A stretch of DNA of 16,432 nucleotides from RGIG8775 sp045537235 (lineage in GTDB: Bacteria; Bacillota; Clostridia; Oscillospirales; CAG-272), in NCBI GenBank assembly GCA_045537235.1, contig JAZSPB010000079.1:1-16432 (forward strand), in the 5' to 3' direction. The notes below the pieces were generated by a model. It had not been told where the DNA came from. It did not search any database and saw only the letters and a list, made by a program, of their open reading frames with translations. The translations under genes were made by a program, and so were the position numbers. This document shows, one piece after another, positions 1-7,347 of this stretch; position 1 is the stretch's first letter, and each line of letters opens with the position of its first letter.

Positions 1-135
1 CCTTGCGAAATTTGAGCGAACATACTGCCCCCATTGGGGTTTTGCTATGTTCGCACAAACTTCCAAAAGGGCACATTAGAAAAGTTTTTTGCGGAGCTTT
101 TTTTCAAAAAAGCGACCTCCCGCGCCCGCAGGCGC
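1..135. repeat. Palindromic intergenic segment, no gene
   Basis: No convincing gene lies here. Bases 16-24 (GCGAACATA) are perfectly complementary to 46-54 (TATGTTCGC), and a smaller CCCC/GGGG stem with loop ATT (29-32 with 36-39) sits inside, giving a near-symmetric hairpin. Further right, a T7/A6 run (101-116) is flanked by GGAG (97-100) and CTCC (117-120 region), and 122-126 pairs with 131-135 around a CGCA loop, just after the stop of the minus-strand gene ending at 136. These could form the 3' end of that transcript, but the T run is not directly behind a stem, so I do not call a terminator. The look is that of a dispersed intergenic repeat; this is inference. Confidence 0.45.
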
Positions 136-1122
136 CTACACCTTGGTGTTTACAAGGATCTCGCCGTTGGTGTTTTCAATATCGGTTATGGTGAGGTTTT
201 GGGGATGACCGTGGAGGAGGATGGCGACAGGAGAATCGGTCTTTACGCGGCGGATCGTGAGGTTGTACATATCGGAATCTTCAGCCGGCTTGATCTTGCT
301 GTAGTTTTTGTCACCGATGCGGATGGTAGCATGATTTTTTTTGCCGATCTCAAAATTGCGGTCAATAATATTCTCTACCAAAATATCGTGGACGCGGCAA
401 CCGTCGTGGCAAAGCAGACGGATAATGCCGTGTCCGCCCGTGCAGGCGGCATTAACATTTCGGATGGTGATGTTGTAAATGTCAGAGGTGCGGTTGGGGA
501 TGAAAAAAGCATTTTCGGGTCGGTGGTTTAAGGCGGTGAGGGCTATGGTGTCGTCGCCGGTTGCGCCGGAGATATTTTCGATGAGAATGTCATGACAGCC
601 GAAACGAAGGTCGATGCCGTCTTGGTTGCGGGCTTGGTTGGAGGCTTGAAATTCGATGTCTGTGATGGTGCCGTTGGTACAATGATGGAAGGTCAGTGCC
701 CAGTGGCGCGGTTCGATGATCTTCAGACCTCTGACCTCAAAGCGATCGACATCGCGCATGAAGATAAGGTGGTTGTTATAAATGTGAGGGAGTCCGTCCT
801 TGCACGAGTTCTTTTCGGAGAGACCGTTGTAAATGCCGCCGTCAAGAATGGCTCCGTTTTGACCGATAATGGAGATGTTTTCCTTGTGTTGGCACACACC
901 GCCAAGGGGGTATTCTGTGGAGAAAATATTGGAATATACACCGTCGGCCAAACGAAGATGGGCACCGTCCAATATAATGCGCTTGTGACTTTCCAGCATC
1001 AGCGGTCGCTCAATGATCCATAGGTTATCTTCTGTGAGAGGGTTGGCTTTGGGGATGATGGGGGAGGCGGAAGAATCGATCAAATTTTGCAAATGGGCGG
1101 TGTCCCGGCTGTGAAGAGACAT
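136..1122 (-). CDS. GH28-like right-handed parallel beta-helix protein
   Basis: A 328-residue protein with no signal peptide or membrane segment, so probably cytoplasmic. Short repeated units of the kind 'xIxIRNVxxxx' run through residues 80-320, as in parallel beta-helices. The active-site signatures of glycoside hydrolase family 28 (polygalacturonase-type) are recognisable: N166-x-D168-G-I-D171 (NTD motif), G189-D190-D191 (the two catalytic Asp), and G230-H231-G232 (GHG motif). The RIK motif is only partly kept (R268-I-G). A role in hydrolysing an intracellular oligosaccharide, perhaps a pectin or rhamnogalacturonan fragment, is inference. The start is supported by AAAGGAG (1130-1136 on the complement) 7 bases upstream. 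The stop is TAG. It lies downstream of glpK with a 125-base gap; I see no confident promoter in that gap. It could also be a non-GH28 beta-helix enzyme such as an epimerase or lyase. Confidence 0.75.
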   Translation of the reverse strand: MSLHSRDTAHLQNLIDSSASPIIPKANPLTEDNLWIIERPLMLESHKRIILDGAHLRLADGVYSNIFSTEYPLGGVCQHKENISIIGQNGAILDGGIYNGLSEKNSCKDGLPHIYNNHLIFMRDVDRFEVRGLKIIEPRHWALTFHHCTNGTITDIEFQASNQARNQDGIDLRFGCHDILIENISGATGDDTIALTALNHRPENAFFIPNRTSDIYNITIRNVNAACTGGHGIIRLLCHDGCRVHDILVENIIDRNFEIGKKNHATIRIGDKNYSKIKPAEDSDMYNLTIRRVKTDSPVAILLHGHPQNLTITDIENTNGEILVNTKV

Positions 1123-1247
1123 GGCGGTTCTCCTTTGATTTGATGTTTTATTTTGCCATTAAAAAGGTCTTTCGTATGTGGTAAAAGGAATCAAAAAATA
1201 TGTACAGGAGGTCAGGTTTGACTATCGATCAAGGGGACAAGGATATG

Positions 1248-2735
1248 CTATAATGTTCCGCGCGTGCGATCGATTGCGCGGTGCCAGCCGGCGATGGCTG
1301 CGGTTCGTGTTTCGCTGTCCATTTTTGGCTCGAAGCGTTTCCCGGTTTTGATCAAGCTGCGTATTTCGTCAAGGGAGGAGAAGCAGTTGGTAGCAAGTCC
1401 TGCCAGCAAGGCGGCACCGAGGGCGGTGGTTTCAAGACAATGGGCGCGGAGAACGGGAACACCCAAAAAGTCGGATTGCAATCCCAAAAGAATGTTATTG
1501 GCTGATGCACCTCCGTCCACGCGCAGTGCGGATAAGGAAAGTCCGACCTCCTTTTGCATGGTCTCAAGAACGTCTACGGTTTGGTAGGCCATGGCTTCCA
1601 AGGTTGCGCGGGCAAGATGGGCTTTGGTGGTGCCGCGCGTGATTCCGAAAATGGCACCGCGGGCATACGGATCCCAATAAGGCGCCCCAAGTCCCACAAA
1701 GGCGGGAACGAAGTACACACCGCCCGTGGTTTTGACTTCGGCAGCCAAGGTTTCACTTTCGGCGGCATCACGGAGAATGCCGAGACAGTCGCGGAGCCAC
1801 TGGATGGCGGCACCACAGATAAAGACCGAGCCTTCGAGTGCGTAGTGGACTTTGCCGTCGATTCCCCATGCCACAGAGGTAACCAGTCCGTTGTTAGACA
1901 GGATGGGTTTCTCGCCCGTGTTCATCAATAAGAATCCACCTGTGCCATAGGTGTTTTTGGCATCGCCTCGGTCAAAACAGCCTTGACCGAAGAGGGCGGC
2001 TTGTTGGTCGCCAATGGCGGCGGCGATGGGAATCTCTTTGCCAAAAAGCGAGGCGTCGGTCATGCCGAAACGGTGGGATGAAGGGCAGAGATTGGGGAGA
2101 ATGGCGCGCGGAATATCAAAGAGAGTCAGCAGTTCGTCATCCCAGTCCAGTGTATTAATGTTGAAAAGCATGGTGCGGGAGGCGTTGGAGTAGTCGGTGG
2201 CGTGGACACGACCGCCGGTCAGCTTGTAGATCAGCCAGGTGTCCACGGTGCCGAAAAGAAGGTCACCTGCTTTGGCTTTTTCTCTGGCACCCTCCACGTT
2301 GTCCAAAAGCCATTTGATCTTGCTGGCAGAGAAGTAGGGGTCGATGACAAGTCCCGTTTTTTGACGAATGAGGTCAGTCATGCCTCGCGCTTTGAGTTCA
2401 TCACAAAAATCAGCGGTTCGGCGGCATTGCCACACGATGGCGTTGTGGATGGGGTTGCCTGTGGAGCGTTCCCATAGAACGGTGGTCTCTCTTTGATTGG
2501 TAATGCCAATGGCGGCGATCTCTTCGGCGGTGGCTCCCACCTTTTCCATGGCACGGCGGGCGGCACGGAGTTGAGAGCCCCAGATCTCGTCGGGATTGTG
2601 TTCTACCCAGCCTTCGCGGGGGAAGATCTGCTCAAATTCATAGGCGGCGGAGGAAACGGGCTCGCCGCGGAGGTTGAAAAGGATGGCTCGGGAACCGGTG
2701 GTTCCTTGGTCAAATGACATCAGGTATTTCGACAT
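1248..2735 (-). CDS. glpK: Glycerol kinase
   Basis: Phosphorylates glycerol with ATP to sn-glycerol 3-phosphate in the cytoplasm (FGGY kinase family). The protein is 495 residues, the normal family length. Visible motifs are the first phosphate loop DQGTTGSR (9-16), the glycerol-binding R82-E83 in NQRETT, W103, Y134, D243-Q244 in GDQQAALFGQ, the second ATP loop NTYGTGGF (261-268) and the adenosine motif DGGASANN (407-414). I chose the ATG at 2735 because AAAGGAG stands 7 bases before it and the protein there begins MSKYLMSFDQG as in other GlpKs; the open frame runs on to 2879 but the extra residues look random. Its first 26 bases overlap the end of the upstream unknown gene. The loop before GDQQ (221-236) has no histidine where Firmicute enzymes are phosphorylated by PTS HPr. 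The stop is TAG. Confidence 0.97.
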   Translation of the reverse strand: MSKYLMSFDQGTTGSRAILFNLRGEPVSSAAYEFEQIFPREGWVEHNPDEIWGSQLRAARRAMEKVGATAEEIAAIGITNQRETTVLWERSTGNPIHNAIVWQCRRTADFCDELKARGMTDLIRQKTGLVIDPYFSASKIKWLLDNVEGAREKAKAGDLLFGTVDTWLIYKLTGGRVHATDYSNASRTMLFNINTLDWDDELLTLFDIPRAILPNLCPSSHRFGMTDASLFGKEIPIAAAIGDQQAALFGQGCFDRGDAKNTYGTGGFLLMNTGEKPILSNNGLVTSVAWGIDGKVHYALEGSVFICGAAIQWLRDCLGILRDAAESETLAAEVKTTGGVYFVPAFVGLGAPYWDPYARGAIFGITRGTTKAHLARATLEAMAYQTVDVLETMQKEVGLSLSALRVDGGASANNILLGLQSDFLGVPVLRAHCLETTALGAALLAGLATNCFSSLDEIRSLIKTGKRFEPKMDSETRTAAIAGWHRAIDRTRGTL

Positions 2736-3474
2736 GGTCGGTCTCCTTTCGAATGTGTTTTGCAGTTTCGGCAAGTGTATGGATGGGAAGAAGAAAAGCG
2801 CGGAGCAATTTATAGTATTCGGTCGGGGTGCTTGTTTTTTTGTTGACGGCGGTGATGGAGTCAGAGGAGGATTTTGCAAAAGCGGAGAGCTGTTCGTACA
2901 TGGTGCCGATCAGTGTTACGGTTTGCTCAAAGGCGGAGGTCAGCGCTTGGGAGAACGGTTCTGCTTGGCGGCAGAGGCATTCATAATGTTGGTGCAGGGG
3001 CGAGTGACTGTTTTGGCATAGGGCGATGTGGCGAAGATGAAGCTCGGTGATGCGGTCTTGGGAGAGATAGGTGTGCTTGGCATCTCTTAAAAGCGAAGCA
3101 GACTGTGCCGCCAAAGTCATGGTGTTGAGCTTGATCTGCTCGATCTGTTCCAACATTTTCAGATGTCCTTTCGTGAGGGCACGGCGGTCGGTCTGCGAGG
3201 AGAAGGAAAGGGGTTCCGACTCGAATTCCGCCAAAACCGCATCGATGCTTTGGCTGGTTGCGGAGGCAAGCTGTAGCAATCGGTCGGTGCAATCAAAAAG
3301 GCTGTCTTTGGCTGCACTAAATTCGGTTGCTGCGGATTTGGCGAAACACACAAAGGAGGAAAGGTCACCGCGTTCGACTTGCACCAGCCATGCGGAAAGG
3401 TTTTCCTTATCGGTTTCTTTTATAAGTGTCGGCGTGATATTTTGCCGAATGAGAAGTTGGTCTACGGTGTTCAT
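2710..3474 (-). CDS. Unknown helical protein overlapping glpK
   Basis: I do not recognise this 254-residue protein. It is rich in Ser, Ala, Gln, Leu and Glu, has no signal peptide, no membrane span and no catalytic signature, and looks mostly alpha-helical with heptad-like stretches (about 95-150 and 170-205). His and Cys cluster at 145-170. The start at 3474 is set by AGGAG (3480-3484, complement) close before the ATG. An upstream extension to 3549 would read through the terminator at 3490-3523 and lacks an RBS. The stop TGA lies 26 bases inside glpK, which suggests translational coupling with the kinase. Because a terminator sits only a few bases upstream of the RBS, transcription must come by read-through or from a promoter inside khpA that I could not identify. 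Confidence 0.65.
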   Translation of the reverse strand: MNTVDQLLIRQNITPTLIKETDKENLSAWLVQVERGDLSSFVCFAKSAATEFSAAKDSLFDCTDRLLQLASATSQSIDAVLAEFESEPLSFSSQTDRRALTKGHLKMLEQIEQIKLNTMTLAAQSASLLRDAKHTYLSQDRITELHLRHIALCQNSHSPLHQHYECLCRQAEPFSQALTSAFEQTVTLIGTMYEQLSAFAKSSSDSITAVNKKTSTPTEYYKLLRAFLLPIHTLAETAKHIRKETDHVEIPDVI

Positions 3475-3489
3475 GTTTTCTCCTGTAAC

Positions 3490-3523
3490 AAAAAAGGGCT
3501 GCTGATCGTCAACAACCCTTTTT
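3490..3523 (-). terminator. Intrinsic terminator of the ylxM-ffh-rpsP-khpA operon
   Basis: On the minus strand GGGTTGTTG (3510-3518) pairs with CAGCAGCCC (3496-3504) around the loop ACGAT, nine pairs including two G-U wobbles, and is followed directly by a run of six T. On the plus strand the wobbles become C-A mismatches, so the element is oriented for the minus strand. It lies 36 bases after the khpA stop. Confidence 0.85.
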
Positions 3524-3558
3524 CGCATGGCGGTGCCCTTTGGGGTCACTGCGCTGTG

Positions 3559-3795
3559 TTATTTGATTTCAACATTGACCTTCTTGCCGTTATTGCCGGC
3601 TGCCGCTTTGATGAGAGAACGGATAGCCTTTGCGATCTTGCCGTGCTTACCGATCACCATGCCCATATCATCGGGCGCGACACTCAGCACCAGCGTGATC
3701 CCGCTTTCGTCCTCGGTCTGTGCGACTGCGACCTCATCGGGATTGTCGACGATCGCCTTGGCAATGTCGATTAAGGTTGCTTTCAAATCTGCCAT
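3559..3795 (-). CDS. khpA: KH-domain RNA-binding protein KhpA
   Basis: A 78-residue single KH domain protein of the KhpA (YlqC) family. The RNA-binding GxxG loop is G49-K-H-G52, within VIGKHGKIAKAIRSLI, and the N-terminus (IAKAIVDNPDEVAV) is typical of the family. In other Firmicutes KhpA pairs with KhpB/Jag and influences cell division and envelope synthesis through RNA binding; that function is family knowledge. I chose ATG 3795 because GGAGA stands 6 bases before it; the alternative ATG at 3816 would overlap the rpsP stop. It directly follows rpsP, 13 bases after its stop, as is usual. The next genes normally expected, rimM and trmD, are absent here and the operon terminates. Confidence 0.93.
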   Translation of the reverse strand: MADLKATLIDIAKAIVDNPDEVAVAQTEDESGITLVLSVAPDDMGMVIGKHGKIAKAIRSLIKAAAGNNGKKVNVEIK

Positions 3796-3808
3796 TTGCA
3801 ATCTCCGA

Positions 3809-4051
3809 TCAGTCAACGATGCCGGACTTCTTCAGAAGAGCCTTCACCGTCTCGGTAGGCTGTGCGCCATTGCCGATCCACTTCTTTGCCTTGTCAGCAT
3901 CAATGGAAAGCTGAACGGGCTCGGAGATGGGATTGTAGAAACCGATCTCCTCAATAAATCTACCGTTTCTGGGGTAGCGGCTGTCTGCAACAACAACGCG
4001 GTAAATGGGTGCCTTCTTTGCACCGATTCTCTTAAGTCTGATCTTAACCAT
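3809..4051 (-). CDS. rpsP: 30S ribosomal protein S16
   Basis: S16 is a primary-to-secondary assembly protein of the 30S 5' domain, binding 16S rRNA. The 80-residue protein has the full conserved core, beginning MVKIRLKRIGAKKAPIYRVVVAD and including RNGRFIEEIGFYNP. GGAGG (4061-4065, complement) lies 9 bases before the ATG. It sits 61 bases after ffh and just before khpA, a conserved Firmicute arrangement that links protein targeting with ribosome assembly. Confidence 0.98.
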   Translation of the reverse strand: MVKIRLKRIGAKKAPIYRVVVADSRYPRNGRFIEEIGFYNPISEPVQLSIDADKAKKWIGNGAQPTETVKALLKKSGIVD

Positions 4052-4112
4052 GGGTAATTTCCTCCATAAAAATAATAATGTTTAAATTTTTTATAAAAAG
4101 TCCGATTCTTTA

Positions 4113-5450
4113 TCAGAACGGCATTTTCATTTTTCCTTTGGCGAAACGTGCCAGCTTCGAGGGATCCGAGAATTGCTTCATGAGCTTGTTGATCTGCTCA
4201 AACTGCTTCAGAAGCTTGTTGACATCCTCTACGGTGGTGCCGCTTCCCGCTGCGATGCGCTTTTTGCGAGAGGCATTGAGAATATCGGGCTTTTCCCGTT
4301 CGATACGGGTCATGGATTTGATGATGGCTTCTTGGCGCGCCAGCATTTTTTCGTCTACCTTCGCGTCCTTGAGTGCGGCGGAATTCATGCCGGGCATCAT
4401 GCCCATGAGCTGATCCATACTGCCCATTTTCTTGAGCTGCGCGAACTGCTCAAGGTAGTCGTCAAGAGTAAAGGTGGCTTTGCGGATCTTTTCTTCCAGC
4501 TCCTTTGCCTTCTTTTCGTCGTAGGCTTGTTCGGCTTTTTCGATCAAGGTCAACACATCACCCATTCCCAAGATTCGGGAGGCCATGCGGTCGGGGTGGA
4601 AGGGCTCGATCTTATCCAGCTTTTCACCGGTACCGATGAATTTGATGGGTTTGCCCGTGACGTGTCTGACGGAAAGAGCTGCACCGCCTCGGGTATCACC
4701 GTCAAGCTTGGTGAGGATGACACCGGTGATGTCCAGCAGGTCGTTGAAGCTTTCCGCTACATTGACGGCATCCTGTCCGATCATGGCGTCCACGGTCAGA
4801 AGGATCTCGGTGGGGGCGACCTCGGCTTTGATGGATTTCAGTTCTTCCATGAGTTGCTCGTCGATGTGAAGTCGGCCGGCGGTGTCGATGAACACCATGT
4901 CATAGCCTTTCTTCTCGGCGTATTTTAAGCCTTCCTTGGCGATCTTGACGGGAGAGACATCGGTTCCCATGGAGAACACGGGGATGTCCAATGTTTCGCC
5001 AACGATCTCAAGCTGACGGATCGCGGCGGGTCTGTAGATATCGCAGGCTACCAAAAGCGGCTTTTTGCCTTGCGATTTATAAAGACCGGCCAGCTTTGCC
5101 GCGTGGGTGGTCTTACCTGCGCCCTGTAGACCGACCATCATGACGACGGTGGGAGGCTTGGGGGCGATGGTGAGCTTGGCTTGCGAGCCACCCATGAGGG
5201 CTGTCAGTTCTTCGTTGACGATCTTGACGATCTGTTGCGCGGGGACGAGGGATTCGAGAACGTCGCTTCCCACGGCGCGAGCAGATACGGTGTTGACAAA
5301 TTCCTTGACGACCTTGAAGTTAACGTCGGCTTCCAAGAGTGCGAGTTTGATCTCGCGCATTCCCGTTTTGACGTCGGCTTCGGTCAGTTTTCCTTTGCTC
5401 CTGAACTTTTTGAAGGCGCTTGCGAGCTTATCGCCCAAACTTTCGAACAT
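4113..5450 (-). CDS. ffh: Signal recognition particle GTPase Ffh
   Basis: The protein part of the signal recognition particle: it binds 4.5S/scRNA and signal sequences on nascent chains and delivers ribosomes to FtsY at the membrane. The protein is 445 residues, normal for Ffh. Domains: N helical bundle (1-90), G domain with P-loop GLQGAGKTT (107-115), switch DTAGR (189-193), TKLDG (247-251) and the DTRGGAALS segment; then the Met-rich M domain (about 325-435), with the finger loop Met cluster MGSMDQLMGMMPGM (342-355) and the RNA-binding RIAAGSG (398-404). The ATG follows an extended Shine-Dalgarno (GGAAGGTGAT, complement of about 5455-5464). It lies 36 bases after ylxM. Confidence 0.98.
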   Translation of the reverse strand: MFESLGDKLASAFKKFRSKGKLTEADVKTGMREIKLALLEADVNFKVVKEFVNTVSARAVGSDVLESLVPAQQIVKIVNEELTALMGGSQAKLTIAPKPPTVVMMVGLQGAGKTTHAAKLAGLYKSQGKKPLLVACDIYRPAAIRQLEIVGETLDIPVFSMGTDVSPVKIAKEGLKYAEKKGYDMVFIDTAGRLHIDEQLMEELKSIKAEVAPTEILLTVDAMIGQDAVNVAESFNDLLDITGVILTKLDGDTRGGAALSVRHVTGKPIKFIGTGEKLDKIEPFHPDRMASRILGMGDVLTLIEKAEQAYDEKKAKELEEKIRKATFTLDDYLEQFAQLKKMGSMDQLMGMMPGMNSAALKDAKVDEKMLARQEAIIKSMTRIEREKPDILNASRKKRIAAGSGTTVEDVNKLLKQFEQINKLMKQFSDPSKLARFAKGKMKMPF

Positions 5451-5486
5451 AAGATCACCTTCCTTTCAAGATGTGTGTTTGCTTAT

Positions 5487-5819
5487 TTATCCCAGAAGTC
5501 GGACAAGGGCTTCTACGTCACCGCGAAGAGACACGGGGGCATTGTCGGCATCCAACTGTTTGGTCAGATTGGCAAGATGCTCCTGTGCTTTGCGGAAGGT
5601 TTTGAAAAGCCCGAGTTTTTCCTCAAAAAAGGTCAACTCCTCTTCGGCCTTCTTGATCAGCTCTCGCACACCTTGGCGCGAAATGCCTACTTCGTCGGCA
5701 ATTTCCGCAAGAGACATATCATCATTATAATACATAGAAAGCACCGTTTGCTTGCGTTCGCTGAGGATTTCTCCGTAAAAGTCAAGCAGACAAGCCATTT
5801 TTAGATTTTTCTCAAACAT
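5487..5819 (-). CDS. ylxM: YlxM/p13-like DNA-binding protein, SRP-associated
   Basis: A 110-residue YlxM-family protein with a sigma-70 region 4-like helix-turn-helix. The family signature is clear: MACLLDFYGEILSERKQTV (8-26), then YYNDDMSLAEIADEVGISRQGVRELIKKAEEEL with the HTH at about 35-60. In streptococci YlxM modulates SRP GTPase activity; that role is from the literature on the family. The start at 5819 is preceded by GGAAGG; the open frame extends to 5912, but the promoter's -10 lies there, so the longer start is ruled out. It is the first gene of the ffh operon. Confidence 0.92.
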   Translation of the reverse strand: MFEKNLKMACLLDFYGEILSERKQTVLSMYYNDDMSLAEIADEVGISRQGVRELIKKAEEELTFFEEKLGLFKTFRKAQEHLANLTKQLDADNAPVSLRGDVEALVRLLG

Positions 5820-5882
5820 ATCGACCTTCCGTTGCCGTGAGGCACAAATGCCAAAATGATGTGTAAAGCAAAACACTTTACA
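5820..5882 (-). promoter_or_regulatory. ylxM-ffh 5' leader with hairpins
   Basis: Directly behind the promoter, TGTAAAG and CTTTACA (5876-5882 and 5862-5868) form a perfect 7-bp inverted repeat with a 7-base spacer; because it spans the start site it could be an operator or an RNA hairpin. Next come two overlapping 4-bp hairpins, GGCA-tttg-TGCC and TGCC-tcac-GGCA, which share the middle arm and cannot form together. The function is not known to me. Confidence 0.4.
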
Positions 5883-5883
5883 G

Positions 5884-5912
5884 AGTATATCACAGAATGG
5901 GTGGCTTGTCAA
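5884..5912 (-). promoter_or_regulatory. Sigma-A promoter of the ylxM-ffh-rpsP-khpA operon
   Basis: On the minus strand a perfect -35 TTGACA (5907-5912) and -10 TATACT (5884-5889) are separated by 17 bases, with TG one base before the -10 (extended -10). This places the transcript start at about 5877. Confidence 0.9.
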
Positions 5913-5941
5913 CAGTTTTTTTGATTTTTTTTGCGATTTTT

Positions 5942-6802
5942 TTAAATTTCTTCAGCTGTGTCAGCGAGGTCTTCCTTGCATTCGTCACTTTTTGGGGCGG
6001 CAATGCGGAAGGAGAGTAAGCGAGACAAGATAAACAACGACATACCAACAAGAACCAGCGGACGAGTGGGATCGGCGGCGGTTTTGGCCACACCGGTGTC
6101 TCCCAACAGTGCGAACAGGAACAACCCCCAGCCCGAGGCAGAGCTCAAGAAGAACGCGGCCAGTCCGGTGGCAAGATGAGCGCGAGGGGCGGCACGGTCG
6201 ATCTCATGGCGGATTTCACAGAGTAAAAACAGGGCACATGAGAGCAAGGCGAATAAAAAGGAAGAAGACAGAGGTCCGTTGATGTTGACTGTCATGTCAA
6301 AATAGGAGGAGGCCAGCAACATGATCAGAGCGATTATGGTTATTATGTGGCTCCACGGTGTAAGGGCAGAGAGTTGCTCGCGGAAGCGAGGGAGCTGCGC
6401 CATGAAAGAGAATAGAGAAAAAAGTGTTGCAAAGAAAAGGGCAATTCCTGCAAATGTATCGAGTTTTATGCTGTTTGTTGTTCCATTCCCCAAGAGGGAG
6501 ACGCCGCAAACAAAAAGAGTGATTACCGAAGGGAGACGCAATAGGGTGTGTATGAGTGAAGGGCTTTCTTTTTCTGCGGTGATGGCATTTTTGGGGAATG
6601 CTATGGGAAGCGCACCGAATAGAATGAGTCCGATGGGTAGGAGCGCGGTTCCCGCGGTGGGGAGGAACCCTCTTGCAAAATAGCCTACATCGGATTCATA
6701 ATAGGTAAGAAGACAGATCACGCGAATAACGGTTGTGAGTAATGTGAAAAGAGCGACAGCCACCAAAAGGACTGTGAGGTGGCGTTTTTTGAATTCTTTC
6801 AT
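5942..6802 (-). CDS. Unknown integral membrane protein, 8 predicted spans
   Basis: I do not recognise the family. The 286-residue protein has about eight hydrophobic segments (residues 9-33, 48-68, 91-106, 116-136, 151-168, 178-196, 211-233, 248-265), short loops, and an acidic cytoplasmic-looking tail (272-286, rich in Asp and Glu). No transporter or enzyme signature is visible. The ATG at 6802 has only a weak AAGG Shine-Dalgarno about 12 bases upstream, so the exact start is less certain. It is transcribed away from the metal-efflux genes and ends 30 bases before the ylxM promoter; read-through into the ylxM operon is possible as I see no terminator between them. Confidence 0.8.
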   Translation of the reverse strand: MKEFKKRHLTVLLVAVALFTLLTTVIRVICLLTYYESDVGYFARGFLPTAGTALLPIGLILFGALPIAFPKNAITAEKESPSLIHTLLRLPSVITLFVCGVSLLGNGTTNSIKLDTFAGIALFFATLFSLFSFMAQLPRFREQLSALTPWSHIITIIALIMLLASSYFDMTVNINGPLSSSFLFALLSCALFLLCEIRHEIDRAAPRAHLATGLAAFFLSSASGWGLFLFALLGDTGVAKTAADPTRPLVLVGMSLFILSRLLSFRIAAPKSDECKEDLADTAEEI

Positions 6803-6852
6803 ATATTATATGGAATCCTTTCCGTTGACTTATATCTTTATTGTACCGCGAA

Positions 6853-6881
6853 ATTATTAACAAACTGTTATCATTTGGCAA
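6853..6881 (-). promoter_or_regulatory. Possible promoter of the membrane protein gene
   Basis: On the minus strand TTGCCA (6876-6881) and AATAAT (6853-6858) are 17 bases apart, each one base off consensus. The site is 50 bases upstream of the start codon. This is the best match in the divergent gap but is not compelling. Confidence 0.45.
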
Positions 6882-6930
6882 GGCTTTGAAAAAAGTTGTA
6901 AGAATGTTTGCAAAATTTAGCGAAATGGGG

Positions 6931-6959
6931 TTGACAAGCAGAAGAACGCATGATAAAAT
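6931..6959 (+). promoter_or_regulatory. Promoter of the metal-sensor/efflux operon
   Basis: Perfect -35 TTGACA (6931-6936), 17-base spacer, -10 TAAAAT (6954-6959) with TG one base upstream of it. Transcription should begin at about 6966, inside the operator. Confidence 0.9.
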
Positions 6960-6982
6960 GTTCATATGAACAAACATTCACA
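6959..6982 (+). promoter_or_regulatory. ArsR/SmtB-type operator
   Basis: TGAA (6967-6970) and TTCA (6977-6980) are spaced by six bases, the TGAA-N6-TTCA core of SmtB/CzrA/CadC-family operators, inside ATATGAACAAACATTCA. A second, perfect 14-bp palindrome TGTTCATATGAACA (6959-6972) overlaps it. The position over the -10 edge and start site fits repression by the regulator encoded just downstream, lifted when metal binds. Confidence 0.8.
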
Positions 6983-7000
6983 CGTCGGGAGGGATAAGAG

Positions 7001-7324
7001 TTGAGTATAAATGGCAGAGGCAATGGGGGACCGCGGGGAGAAAAACTTGCGGCAATGTCGATTTTTTTTAAGGCACTGGCGGATGAGACAAGATTGAAGA
7101 TCCTTTTCACCCTTCTTGAGTCGGGGAAGTGCGTGATGCATATTAGTGAACATGTGGGGATGAGTCAGTCGGCGGTTTCTCATCAGCTTTCGATTCTGAA
7201 ACGTGCGGATCTGGTCAAGGTTTCGCGGAGCGGGAAGAATCAAGTATATTCGATTTCGGACGAGCACGTGCGGCTGGTTTTAGACATGGCCCACTTGCAT
7301 ATCGGGGAAAAGTTTGGATTCTAA
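7001..7324 (+). CDS. ArsR/SmtB-family metal-sensing repressor (zinc-type)
   Basis: A 107-residue winged-helix repressor. The HTH is at about 45-70 (ISEHVGMSQSAVSHQLSILKRADLV). The C-terminal helix carries D87-x-H89-x10-H100-x2-E103, exactly the spacing of the alpha-5 zinc site of SmtB and CzrA, so it probably senses Zn(II) or Co(II). C44 lies where alpha-3 cysteines occur in other members, but an N-terminal CadC Cys pair is absent, so a full alpha-3N site is unlikely. The TTG at 7001 is chosen because GGAGG (6988-6992) stands 8 bases before it and the family's N-terminal helix needs the residues; the next in-frame ATG at 7055 has no RBS. It is followed after 23 bases by the efflux ATPase and should repress both genes. 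Confidence 0.93.
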   Translation: MSINGRGNGGPRGEKLAAMSIFFKALADETRLKILFTLLESGKCVMHISEHVGMSQSAVSHQLSILKRADLVKVSRSGKNQVYSISDEHVRLVLDMAHLHIGEKFGF

Positions 7325-7347
7325 TATATGGAGAGGAGTGCGGATAT

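Noticed and set aside
2736..2879. N-terminal extension of glycerol kinase
   Set aside because: The extra residues are Pro/Lys-rich and unlike any GlpK, while the ATG at 2735 has a good RBS and a family-typical start.
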